A program made the translations under genes and the position numbers. From Erinaceus europaeus (lineage: Eukaryota; Chordata; Mammalia; Eulipotyphla; Erinaceidae): a stretch of DNA of 64,000 nucleotides. Where the stretch lies: assembly GCF_950295315.1 (NCBI RefSeq), contig NC_080181.1:38841375-38905374 (forward strand), read 5' to 3'. Shown piece after piece: positions 56,286-64,000 of this stretch. Each line of letters opens with the position of its first letter. The stretch's first letter is position 1. The notes under the pieces are model-generated. The model was given only the letters and a program-made list of their open reading frames with translations. It was not told the DNA's origin and ran no database searches.

Positions 56286-56623
56286 TGCTGTTAAAATTTC
56301 AGAGGCTCCAGCAGGCCGGGCTAGCTTTGCAGCGGCAGACAGAGATGACCAGAGACACACGGCTGGGCAGAGAAGCTTTATTCACGAGCGGGCAAACATG
56401 TGCTCTCCTGTCTTTCTCCTCTGACGGCAGAGAGAGACCCTTAAACTAACCACTACACAGAACTCTCCTGCATCCTTCTCCTCACGTGGCGGCGCCAAGA
56501 ACTCTGGAACTCTGTAGGGGTTCCCTTGGGGCGGGGACAAGTGGGCCTGCGAAAGTAGCAGGGGCCAAACCAATTTTTCTGGTTGGGGGAGAGCTAGACC
56601 AAACCAATGTAAAGTATACAACA
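56286..56623 (-). repeat. 3' LTR of the provirus
   Basis: 338 bp, minus strand TGTTGTATACTTTACATTGG to ATTTTAACAGCA. The poly(A) signal AATAAA is at 56377-56382 (TTTATT on plus). By hand count it differs from the 5' LTR at about 21 positions. Confidence 0.93.
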
Positions 56624-56638
56624 ATTCCCCCTTTTCTT
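56624..56638 (-). other. Polypurine tract
   Basis: Minus strand AAAGAAAAGGGGGAAT lies directly before the 3' LTR start. The 26-kb relative has AAATAAAGGGGGGAAT at the same place. Confidence 0.88.
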
Positions 56639-56639
56639 T

Positions 56640-58313
56640 TTAACTAAATGACCACAGTATCAGGGGTGTGGGGTGAACAGAAACCTATATCGTACAGGCA
56701 TTTTCAAAAAAGAAACTGGCACAAACATGGAGAAACATGTAAGTGAGTAACAAGAACCAGTGTGCTGCCAAGGGAAGGCCTGAGGGGGCCATTTTTTGCC
56801 TCTGGGCAAAACTTTATCAGCTTAAAAAAAATTTCCTGCCTCTGGGGGGCGTACTTGTCTTGACAGGCATTTTCTAGCATGGGGGGAGGGTGAGGCCTAG
56901 AGTCCCAAGGCATGGATGCAGTCAGTCTTTGAGAAACCCAGCAGCATAAGGGAAGCTGCTAGTTTTGTGCAAAGTGTCCGAGGTGTACCAGTGAGTCCGA
57001 CAGAAGTCCAAAGCAGATGTCCACCGAAGAACTGCCAGGGGGTGAATTGTTGTACGTCTGTCTCGATGGGGAATGTCAGCCATCGGAATTCTGCTTTTCT
57101 CTAGAGAACGTGACAGCTGCAATTCACTTACTTATGAAACAAAACTTGTAGCAAGTTAGAAGCTTATCACAATTGATAACTCTATTACAATTAGAAGTCT
57201 TTTTTAGAATGATTTTAAGGTTGTTTAAAGTTTAAACAATAGAATGTGAAAAGGTAGACATAAGAATCAAGAAAACCTCAGGCATGAGAATAATTAGCAT
57301 AGCCATTGTGTAATTTGCCATTTCTAATAGAGAAGGTAATCAAGAGTTTTACATATCAACAAGTCTATTTAACCTTTTGTTACACCCATTCAAGATGGAG
57401 ACACACCCTAGGTGTGCGCAGGTTTTGTTTAGACCAACTTGGTTAAAATATATTGATATTTAAACTAATTTTTACCTCAGACTTTAAATGTAAGTTAATT
57501 TTATCTTTATGAGAATTATGTTGAAAACCTTTTCCTTTAACTCTGTCTGGTAAGAATATAGCCTTAAAGTTATATTTTTAACCTTAAAGTTAATGTTACC
57601 AAACTTTAAACACCCACGTAAACATGGTCTTTAATACACAAGGAGAGAAACCTTTGTTGCGAAGACATGTCATTTTAAACACGAATTTAGATCTGTACTG
57701 TCTTAGTTGTTGGGGGGGGGGGGTCACCATCCGGAGGTGGCTTCCCACGCAGCTCCATTCCCGCGCAGCTCCACTTCTAGGAATTGTAGGTTGCGATCTC
57801 TAGATGAATCTCTGCGTGTTCTAGCTTGTTTGCCTTCAGACCCAAGCTGGAGATCTCGGCCAGGGGGCCCAGTTTCGGCAGGGAGCCCACGGAATCTGGG
57901 TGGTCCAGGATCTGTCCAAACTTCATAGCATGAGGGCAGGCGGGCCAGCTGTGCAGAAGGCGCAGGCCGAGGTGCCACGGGGTGGTGGCCAGGATAGGCC
58001 ACTGTGGCCCTGCCCCATGGCCCTTCCATGTCTGCTGCCCTGCTCCCAGCAGCTGAGCAGCATGGAGGGAGCCCACGCCCAATGCCCTGCGCCACGCGGC
58101 AGAAAGCCAGCTCATGCGGGCTGGCGTTGGGCTCCTGTGAGCTGGCGTTGGGCAGAAACCACAGAGTGGTCCAGAGATAAATGTTCCAGAAACAGCAAAA
58201 CAGTCTCGTGAAGAAAGGGCAGAGGCCTTTGGAGATCTCTTCACAAGCAGAAGAGAAGGCCATAGTACATAGGTAGCCAAATTGTCTTCACTTATCTGAG
58301 AGATGCGCAGGTC
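56640..58313 (-). other. Internal region of the provirus
   Basis: The part next to the 5' LTR (57720-58300) is GC-rich and the middle (57130-57700) AT-rich, with an 11-base G run at 57712-57722. Opposite compositions suggest that internal sequence was replaced or acquired. The last ~65 bp before the PPT match the region before the 26.8-kb LTR. Confidence 0.7.
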
Positions 58314-58331
58314 AGGTCCACGTGGGCACCA
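58314..58331 (-). other. Primer binding site, tRNA-Lys type
   Basis: Two bases after the 5' LTR the minus strand reads TGGTGCCCACGTGGACCT. This resembles the lysine-tRNA (Lys1,2) primer sites of class II retroviruses, with one base fewer and a few changes. Confidence 0.75.
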
Positions 58332-58333
58332 TT

Positions 58334-58671
58334 TGTTGTTAAAGTTTCGGAGGCTCCAGCAGGCTGGGCTAGCTTCGCAGCGGCAGACAGAGATGACCAA
58401 AGACACACGGCTGGGCAGAGAAGCTTTATTCATGAGCGGGCAAACATGCGCTCTCCTGTCTTTCTCCTCTGACGGCAGAGAGAGACCCTTAAACTAACCA
58501 CTACACAGAACTCTCCTGCCTCCTTCTCCTCACGCTGCAGCGCCAAGAACTCTGGAACTCTGTAGGGGTTCCCTTCAGGCGGGGACAAGAGGGCCCGCGA
58601 CACTAGCAGGGGCCACACCAATTTTTCTGGTGGGGGGAGAGCTAGACCAAACCAATGTAAAGCATACAACA
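58334..58671 (-). repeat. 5' LTR of the provirus
   Basis: 338 bp, minus strand TGTTGTATGCTTTACATTGG to CTTTAACAACA, with AATAAA at 58425-58430. It starts about 455 bp downstream of the GABRG3 221-bp exon. Confidence 0.93.
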
Positions 58672-58679
58672 GTCCACAC

Positions 58680-59126
58680 AGCTCCCAGGAGGACTCATTC
58701 CAGTGTAGCTGCCATGTCCATTAAGGATACATTAGGGAACCCCCTCTCTATTCTTTTGTCCCATGAGGAACAAAATAAAGTTACAACTGTGTTTGTTAAT
58801 TAACACAACAAGATCAAGAAATATTCATTTTCCCAAAGGATCCAAAGGTTAAATACTGTGAAGATAATTTTCACAGTAGGCTTCTGGCAGAAATGGATTT
58901 CAGCCAAGAAATAAATTTATATCCATTGTAAATCATTTTTGCACCTTTATTTTTATACTCATGGCATTATAAATTTTTTTAAAATTAGTATACTGTAGCA
59001 TGCTGGAGATGAGAGTTTATAGAACTCAATGAAGAATATCAGGTTCTCTCTCTACTATGAGATTATCTATAATAAGGACCCAGAGTCAGGGCACCAGTGG
59101 ATCTACATCCATGGACATCAAGTTAC
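58680..59126. other. Intron between the provirus and the 221-bp exon
   Basis: Unique-looking intronic sequence. The exon donor lies at its right edge. Confidence 0.5.
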
Positions 59127-59347
59127 CTTAGAGTATAAAGGATTTTCCCATCATTCCAAATTCTGAGGAGCTGATTGGGGGTAGTGATCCAGTGAGCCTC
59201 AGCAGTTTTAGAATTTCGGAAGATTGTGTCAGGAATCCATATCAGCCCCACCATGTTACTGTTGAGAGTAAGTATCTTCATCGTGCTGTTGAATCGAAGG
59301 CGGCTGTCCGTCCATGTCTGAGCAAAAAATATATCAATTTGGTATTC
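59127..59347 (-). CDS. GABRG3: GABA-A receptor gamma-3 subunit, internal exon (221 bp, exon 4 by family convention)
   Basis: This exon encodes part of the extracellular ligand-binding domain of a GABA-gated chloride channel subunit. The minus-strand reading gives 73 codons plus two bases, starting [12 protein letters not shown] and ending KILYTL plus AG. The acceptor is a pyrimidine-rich stretch ending TTTTGCAG and the donor is AG/GTAACT. The 221-bp length is the usual size of this exon in GABR genes. Gamma-3 is chosen over gamma-1 and gamma-2 because of [29 protein letters not shown] and [18 protein letters not shown]; the paralogues differ at several of these positions. IDIFFAQTW corresponds to loop D, which in gamma subunits lines the benzodiazepine site. 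An N-S-T glycosylation sequon is present in RFNST. Codon phase continues exactly into the 83-bp exon at 49297-49379. I see no stop or frameshift, so it looks functional. Confidence 0.97.
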
Positions 59348-59507
59348 CTGCAAAAGAACAAACGGAGACACAGTGACTTTTCTATATGCTTCACTTTTCT
59401 TTGTCTGAAGTTTGTTTTTCCCCCACATCTGCATCCACTACCCACTAACCCTTCTGTATAGTGCCCGTCTCATCATAGTATGTCAATGTTTAGAAAATGG
59501 TAAATGA

Positions 59508-59718
59508 GGGGCCAGGCACAGGTGCACATGGTTAAGCCCTCACATTATAGGAAGTAAGGACCCAGGTTCAAGTCCCTGGACCCCACCTGAAGGGGAAAGC
59601 TTCACAAATGGTGAAGCAGCTCTCGCTCTGTCTCTTTTCCTCCTACTTCTCCCTCCCCTTTCAATTTCTCTGTCTCTAATAAGAAACTAGTACAATTAAA
59701 ATATTTAAAAAATAAAAT
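59508..59718 (+). repeat. SINE-B
   Basis: GGGGCCAGGCACAGGTGCAC, CCAGGTTCAAGTCCC B box, TTCACAAATGGTGAAGCAGC, TCTAATAAGAAACTAGTAC, A-rich tail. Confidence 0.88.
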
Positions 59719-59719
59719 A

Positions 59720-60160
59720 AATGATATTGTTAATCAGCATAGTATAAAATTTCTCTGAAAATGTAAGGTATAAATGCAGGGATTGTGATAAATGGTCAAG
59801 AGGTGGTAGAATACAGAGTATAGACTCTCCAGAATTGATAAATCTAAATGTGACAACATGATCTATGGATCCATTCCCTAATATGTAAAATGCATGTAAC
59901 AGCAGTGCCTACATTCTAAAGTGTCTGTATAGAAGAAAAGGAATTGTTATATAAAATAATCCTTAGAGTCTGACATAAAAAAGTGATCCATAATTATTAG
60001 CTTTAGTAAAAGTAATTACCATTTTCATTGGAATCCTCCCAAATAATACCTCAAATAAAAAAGAAAAGGGCAGTATCATAGCACCACTGATACACTGTGT
60101 ATCTTCAACTTGCACATGCTATATATCACTTACGTCTTAACTATAATAATAATAGGATGG
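59720..60160. other. Intronic stretch, nothing recognised
   Basis: Nothing recognised. I searched here for the preceding GABRG3 exon without success. Confidence 0.4.
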
Positions 60161-60164
60161 AAGC

Positions 60165-60400
60165 AGCAGCAACAACAGCAAAGGAAAAAGGAGGATAAAG
60201 AAGGAGCAGAAGGAGATGGAGGAGGAGGACAGGAAAAGGATGAGGAGGGGATGAAGGAAAAAGATAAGAAGGAGAAGAGAGGGAAAAAGGAAAGAAGGAA
60301 AAAAGGAGCAGAAAAGGGAGAAGAAGGAAAAGAAAAAAGAGGAAGGAGGAAGGAGAAAGAATAGGGAGAAGAGGTAAGGGAAGGTTAGGGAAAAGGGGAA
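60165..60400 (+). repeat. Purine-rich low-complexity tract
   Basis: About 235 bp that is nearly all A and G on the plus strand (AAGGAG, GGAGGAGGAC, AGAAGG units). It gives artefactual Lys/Glu and Leu/Phe frames. Confidence 0.95.
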
Positions 60401-60539
60401 AAAGGAACAATGATCGCAGAGGTCCTTTGTCTAATCAAGTTAATTATTAACATAACCAAAGTAAGAAGACTGCCATAGAGTTCTGGATCATGCATAGTTT
60501 CCTCTATTATATATAACAAATGTATTACAATGGAATCTG

Positions 60540-60657
60540 GAGGTGGCTCACCTGGCTGAATATACATGGTGTAGTGTGTAAGGATACAAGTTCAAGCCTC
60601 CAGTCCCCACTTGCAGGGTGAAGCTTCACAAGTGAAGAGGTGAAGCAGTGCTGCAGG

Positions 60658-60714
<57 letters not shown>

Positions 60715-60788
60715 CTCTCCCTATCTTCCCCATCCTTTTCAATTGCTCTTTGTCTTTATCCAAAGTAAGTAATATATTAAAAAAATAA
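60540..60788 (+). repeat. SINE-B with expanded (CT)n
   Basis: GGAGGTGGCTCACCTGGC, ACAAGTTCAAGCCTCC B box, GGTGAAGCAGTGCTGCAGG, CT array at 60660-60712, TTTATCCAAAGTAAGTAAT. Confidence 0.87.
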
Positions 60789-61029
60789 ATTGCAAAAAAT
60801 GTGTTACTGTTTTATAGCATGAGCCAGTTAATTCTCAAATAGTCTCATATTTGTATTTTCATTAAGCTTTCTGGAGATAGGTTATAGGACTAATAAGATT
60901 CTGCCTTTTAATAATGAATATCTTTGCTGAAAGACTATGCAACCCTGACCACCTTAAAATACGCAGTAGTGTGCCAACTGAAAATCTTCCTGCCTACATG
61001 GAAACCAATGGCCAAAAACAGACATTTAT

Positions 61030-61250
61030 GGGGCCGGGTGGTGGCACACCTAGTTGAATGCATGTATTATAATGCACAAGGACAGGAGTTCAAGCCCCCA
61101 GTCCCCACCTGCAGGGGGAAAGCTTCACAAATGGTGAAGCAGGGCTACAGGTATCTCTCTGTCTTTCTCCCTCTCTATCTAACCCCTCCTCTCAATTTCT
61201 GACTGTTTCTATCCAATAAATAAATAAAGATAATTTAAAAAGTTAAAAAT
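61030..61250 (+). repeat. SINE-B
   Basis: GGGGCCGGGTGGTGGCACACC, GGAGTTCAAGCCCCC B box, TTCACAAATGGTGAAGCAGG, TCCAATAAATAAATAAAG. Close to consensus. Confidence 0.93.
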
Positions 61251-61254
61251 AAAC

Positions 61255-61950
61255 AGACATTTAAGTCAACATGCATATCTCTTGATGGTCAGAGATACTA
61301 TATAGAAAACTACAGTCAGTGTATCAGAAGTCCAGCAAGACAAACAAAGGGCACTATTATATACAACCTAAGAGGAATTGTGTAAAGGAATCTGAGGTGG
61401 GCACATACATTTGGGTGGCTAGGGAAGCAAGTGAAGGCACGTTACCATGGGACCTCCCTCAGCTGTATGATATTTCAGTGTTCAGAGGGTCCTTTGCAAG
61501 CCCTTCATGTGACTGTCAAAAGGTGTTCCTTCTAAGTCATAGCACCTGCCTCCCAAGATTTGTGCAAATGTCTCTTTGACATACTCTACATTCAGAATCA
61601 GAGAGAGAGCCTTAGAGAAAGTCCCTGTCTCTCTCTCTCCGTGTGTGTGTGTGTAGATATGTGTGTTACTGCACATGTATGCACATACATATGTATATGT
61701 AAGTGAATGAGTGAGTGATTCTGGACGCTACAGTGACTGATCCTCTAGTCTACACTGACTGATACAGAAATAGATTTCAAGAGAAATAAGACTGAGAAAG
61801 AAAAATGCCATATGATCACATCTGTAGAAACTTCAAAAATAAAATAAAATTGAATTCCAGCTACAAACAACAGATTGGCAGTGGCCAGAGTCAAGAAGTG
61901 ACCTGGGTAGTTGAGGTCAGGAAGAACAAATGTGCACACAAATGAGTCCT
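61255..61950. other. Intronic stretch with L1-like debris
   Basis: 61765-61900 (GAAAAATGCCATATGATCAC) resembles an old L1 3' end. The rest is unassigned. Confidence 0.4.
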
Positions 61951-61952
61951 GG

Positions 61953-62236
61953 GAGGAATCAGGCAGTAGCACAGCGGGTTAAGCGCATATGGCGCAAAGC
62001 ACAAGGAAGGATCCTGGTTCAAGCCCCGGCTCCCCACCTGCAGATGAGTCGCTTCACAGGGGGTGAAACAGGTCTGCAGGTGTCTATCTTTCTCTACCCC
62101 TCTCTGTCTTCCCATCTTCTCTCCATTTCTCTCTGTCCTATCCAACAACAATGATATCAAGATCAACAATAACTACAACAATAAAACAACAAGGGCAACA
62201 AAAGGGAATAAATAAATAAGTAATTCTAAAAAATAT
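61953..62236 (+). repeat. SINE-A
   Basis: GGAATCAGGCAGTAGCACAGC, CCTGGTTCAAGCCCCGG B box, GTCGCTTCACAGGGGGTG, CAACAACAATGATATCAAG, AATAAATAAGTAATTC. Confidence 0.93.
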
Positions 62237-62245
62237 GTAAAAAAT

Positions 62246-62990
62246 AATGAACGATTACCACCTCAACATGCTTCACCTCAGACTGTGTCCAGAGACTTCA
62301 CGTGTGGAATGACAACCCTTCAGCTTCATTACTCGGATGAGACCTTTCCTTTTATAGTACACTCTAATTTCATCTCAGGTAGTTCACTTTCTAACAAAGT
62401 TGCATAACCTAGATATACACCAGTTTCTGTGAGAGAGAGCTTATGTTCACACGTATCCATAAACTACTGCAAAATATATACCTGAAAGCAGAAGTACACT
62501 AGAGTTTGCAGTGAGTACCTCCCTAACACTTCCTCTCCACTATTCCAAGCTTGGGATCCATGATTGCTCAACAAATTGTTTGGCTTCGTATGTTAACTCT
62601 CTTTTCAATCACCAGGTTCCAGAAGCCACCAGGATGCTGGCCAGGCTTCCCTGGATTGAAGACCCCACCAATGTGTCCTGGAGCTCAGCTTCCCCAGAGA
62701 CACACCTTACTAGGGAAAGAGAGAGGCAGACTGGGAGTATGGACCGACCAGTCAACGCCCATGTTCAGCGGGGAAGCAATTACAGAAGCCAGACCTTCTA
62801 CCTTCTGCAACCCTCAACGACCCTGGGTCCATGCTCCCAGAGGGCTAGAGAATGGGAAAGCTATCATGGGAGGGGGTGGGTTATGGAGATTGGGTGGTGG
62901 GAATTGTGTGGAGTTGTACCCCTCCTACCCTATGTTTTTGTTCATTAATCCTTTCTTAAATAAAAAATTAAAAATAAATAAATGAATAAA
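62246..62990 (+). mobile_element. L1 3' UTR insertion, ~740 bp
   Basis: Starts near GAACGATTACCACCTC, almost the same truncation point as the 47734 copy. It continues through CTAGATATACACCAGTTTC and CATGTTCAGCGGGGAAGC to TTCTTAAATAAAAAATT. Two overlapping frames of about 145 codons are open (62511-62948 and 62551-62985). It sits on the tail of the preceding SINE-A. Confidence 0.92.
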
Positions 62991-62994
62991 TAGG

Positions 62995-63445
62995 GAAAAA
63001 AAAGAAGAAAAGCTTCTTCCACATGCTCTCACTTATCCACACAGAATATCCTGGCTGCAGAAGTAATGTTCACCTCATGGGCAACACCATGAGCCCAGAT
63101 GGGAGGGATCACAGTCCTGAAGAAATGACTAGGTCCTAAACTGAGCTTTTAATTAAGCTGTGTGACTTCATATCATAGTGTCAACTTGAAACAAAGCACA
63201 AAGGTGTTAGAATTCTTAAGGAGTAGTTTAGGGTGACTCCAATGTGCTTTGATACATACACTCTGAGTTTAGCAAAACAAGAACTGGAGAAAGAGCACCA
63301 TCAGAATTAAGGTCGTAGGACCCCCCACCCACCCACCCAATTCTACTTCTCAACCTGGGGGATTAAAAAAAGTCACCATGAAGCAATGAGGGTTGAAACG
63401 ATTTGAGGTACAAAGATCTCTGTTCCTATATTTTAAAACATAAAT
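62995..63445. other. Intronic stretch, nothing recognised
   Basis: Nothing recognised. Confidence 0.4.
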
Positions 63446-63447
63446 AC

Positions 63448-63762
63448 TGTGGACTAAGCACATATGGTGTGAAGCACAAGGACCAGCGCAAGGATCCTGG
63501 TTCGAGCTCCAGGATCCCCACCTGCAGGGGGGTCCTTTTACAAGTGGTGAAGCAGGTCTGCAGGTGTTTATCTTTCTCTCCTCCTCTCTGTCTTCCCCTA
63601 TTCTCTCAATTTCTCTCTGTCCTATCCAACAACAAGGACATCAATAACAATGATAATAACCACAAAAACAATAAACAACTAGGGCAACAAAAAGGAAAAT
63701 AGTCTCCAGGAGCAGTGGATTCATAGTACAGGCACTGAGCCCCAGCAATAACCCTGAATGCC

Positions 63763-63765
<3 letters not shown>
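63448..63765 (+). repeat. SINE-A with extension, head slightly truncated
   Basis: GTGGACTAAGCACATATGG, CCTGGTTCGAGCTCC B box, CAAGTGGTGAAGCAGGTC, CAACAACAAGGACATCAATA, CTCCAGGAGCAGTGGATTC, CAATAACCCTGAATGCC. It is followed by (TA)n to 63797 and a T run. Confidence 0.92.
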
Positions 63766-63796
<31 letters not shown>

Positions 63797-64000
63797 TTTT
63801 TTTTTTTTCTGGAGTCCCAGGTTGCAAAGTTGGTTCCAAATTCTCCCTCCCCCCTCCCAGGACTAACTTTTGAATAATGAGAGGCAAGCTTCCAAACTCT
63901 AAAAGAGTGTACCCTTTGGTGCTATCCCAGATGCCCTCAAGTTATCTTCACAAGTGTAACACTAAACACATCTTGAAAAGGCTGCATTTCAAAGACTTGA

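Larger units (their letters stand above)
56286..58671 (-). mobile_element. Compact class II endogenous retrovirus, apparently non-autonomous
   Basis: Two 338-bp LTRs enclose only about 1.7 kb. On the minus strand the order is 5' LTR (58671-58334), a lysine-tRNA-type primer binding site, internal sequence, polypurine tract, 3' LTR (56623-56286). The provirus is flanked by GTCCAC on both sides (56280-56285 and 58672-58677), the 6-bp duplication typical of betaretrovirus-like (ERVK) integration. I see no reverse transcriptase, integrase or envelope motif. Two overlapping minus-strand frames near 57724-58433 show no gag features I recognise. It would need proteins from a relative to have moved. 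Sense orientation within a GABRG3 intron. Confidence 0.9.
49380..59126 (-). other. GABRG3: GABRG3 intron between the 221-bp and 83-bp exons (complete)
   Basis: This is a 9,747-bp intron bounded by a GTAACT donor at its upstream end (59126 reading down) and a CCCACAG acceptor at 49380. It contains an ancient L1 in the antisense direction, several SINEs, and a class II endogenous retrovirus in the same direction as the gene, whose upstream LTR begins only about 455 bp after the donor. The remaining window is also GABRG3 intron: 59348-64000 upstream (partial) and 1-49296 downstream (partial), assuming no assembly break. Confidence 0.9.

Noticed and set aside
57724..58433. Two overlapping minus-strand frames of 179 and 218 codons in the ERV
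   Set aside because: They lie in GC-rich sequence with few stops, one begins inside the LTR, and I could see no retroviral domain. Not called as genes.
60110..60410. Lys/Glu-rich (plus) and Leu/Phe-rich (minus) open frames
   Set aside because: Products of the polypurine tract, without gene signals.
1464..63765. tRNA-like heads with A and B boxes, considered as tRNA genes
   Set aside because: All belong to SINEs: no complete cloverleaf with anticodon arm and acceptor pairing is preserved, and each is followed by the SINE body.

Overview
The window is vertebrate nuclear DNA from a placental mammal, almost certainly a hedgehog (Erinaceus type). The evidence is mammalian splice-bounded exons, L1 retrotransposons, several endogenous retrovirus LTRs, and dense tRNA-derived SINEs. 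The SINE consensus (Pol III A-box and B-box head, CT-rich body, CAACAA/AATAAA tail) and the L1 3' UTR type match hedgehog genomic sequence as I remember it. The species call rests on memory; the mammal call rests on the sequence.

The only cellular gene I can support is GABRG3 (GABA-A receptor gamma-3 subunit), on the minus strand. Two coding exons are clear: 59127-59347 (221 bp, 'exon 4') and 49297-49379 (83 bp, 'exon 5', holding both cysteines of the Cys-loop). Their splice sites and reading phases join perfectly. Everything else is intron: about 4.65 kb upstream of exon 4, a 9.75-kb intron between the exons, and at least 49 kb downstream of exon 5. I could not find the next exon or the previous one.

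Layout. 1-14.8 kb: SINEs, microsatellites, a short young L1 insertion, ancient L1 debris and two copies of an LTR-like family. 14.87-21.78 kb: one nearly full-length L1 with target-site duplications, a duplicated 5' UTR, an intact 304-codon ORF1 and a dead ORF2 that lacks about 300 codons. 22-28 kb: a cluster of LTRs, a second broken L1 and an inverted L1 3' UTR fragment. 28-49 kb: SINEs, L1 3' ends, an LTR followed by a tandem 95-98-bp repeat, and a three-level nested insertion at 47.7-48.9 kb. 49.3 kb: exon 5. 50.9-54.8 kb: an ancient L1 carrying an unidentified 194-bp insert. 56.28-58.68 kb: a compact, apparently non-coding class II endogenous retrovirus with paired LTRs, PBS, PPT and a 6-bp duplication. 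It lies in GABRG3 sense orientation just downstream of exon 4. 59-64 kb: exon 4 and more SINEs and L1 ends.

Labels used below are mine. SINE-A: head like GTCGGGCGGTAGCGCAG, tail of CAACAA/AATAAA, sometimes with an extra CCAGGAGCAGTGGATT module. SINE-B: head like GGCCGGGTGGTGGCGCAC, tail ATCCAATAAATAAA. SINE-C: shorter, containing CATGCCTGAGG and AAGCCAGAGCTGAGCAG. Boundaries of repeats are hand-placed and usually good to within about 10-20 bp.
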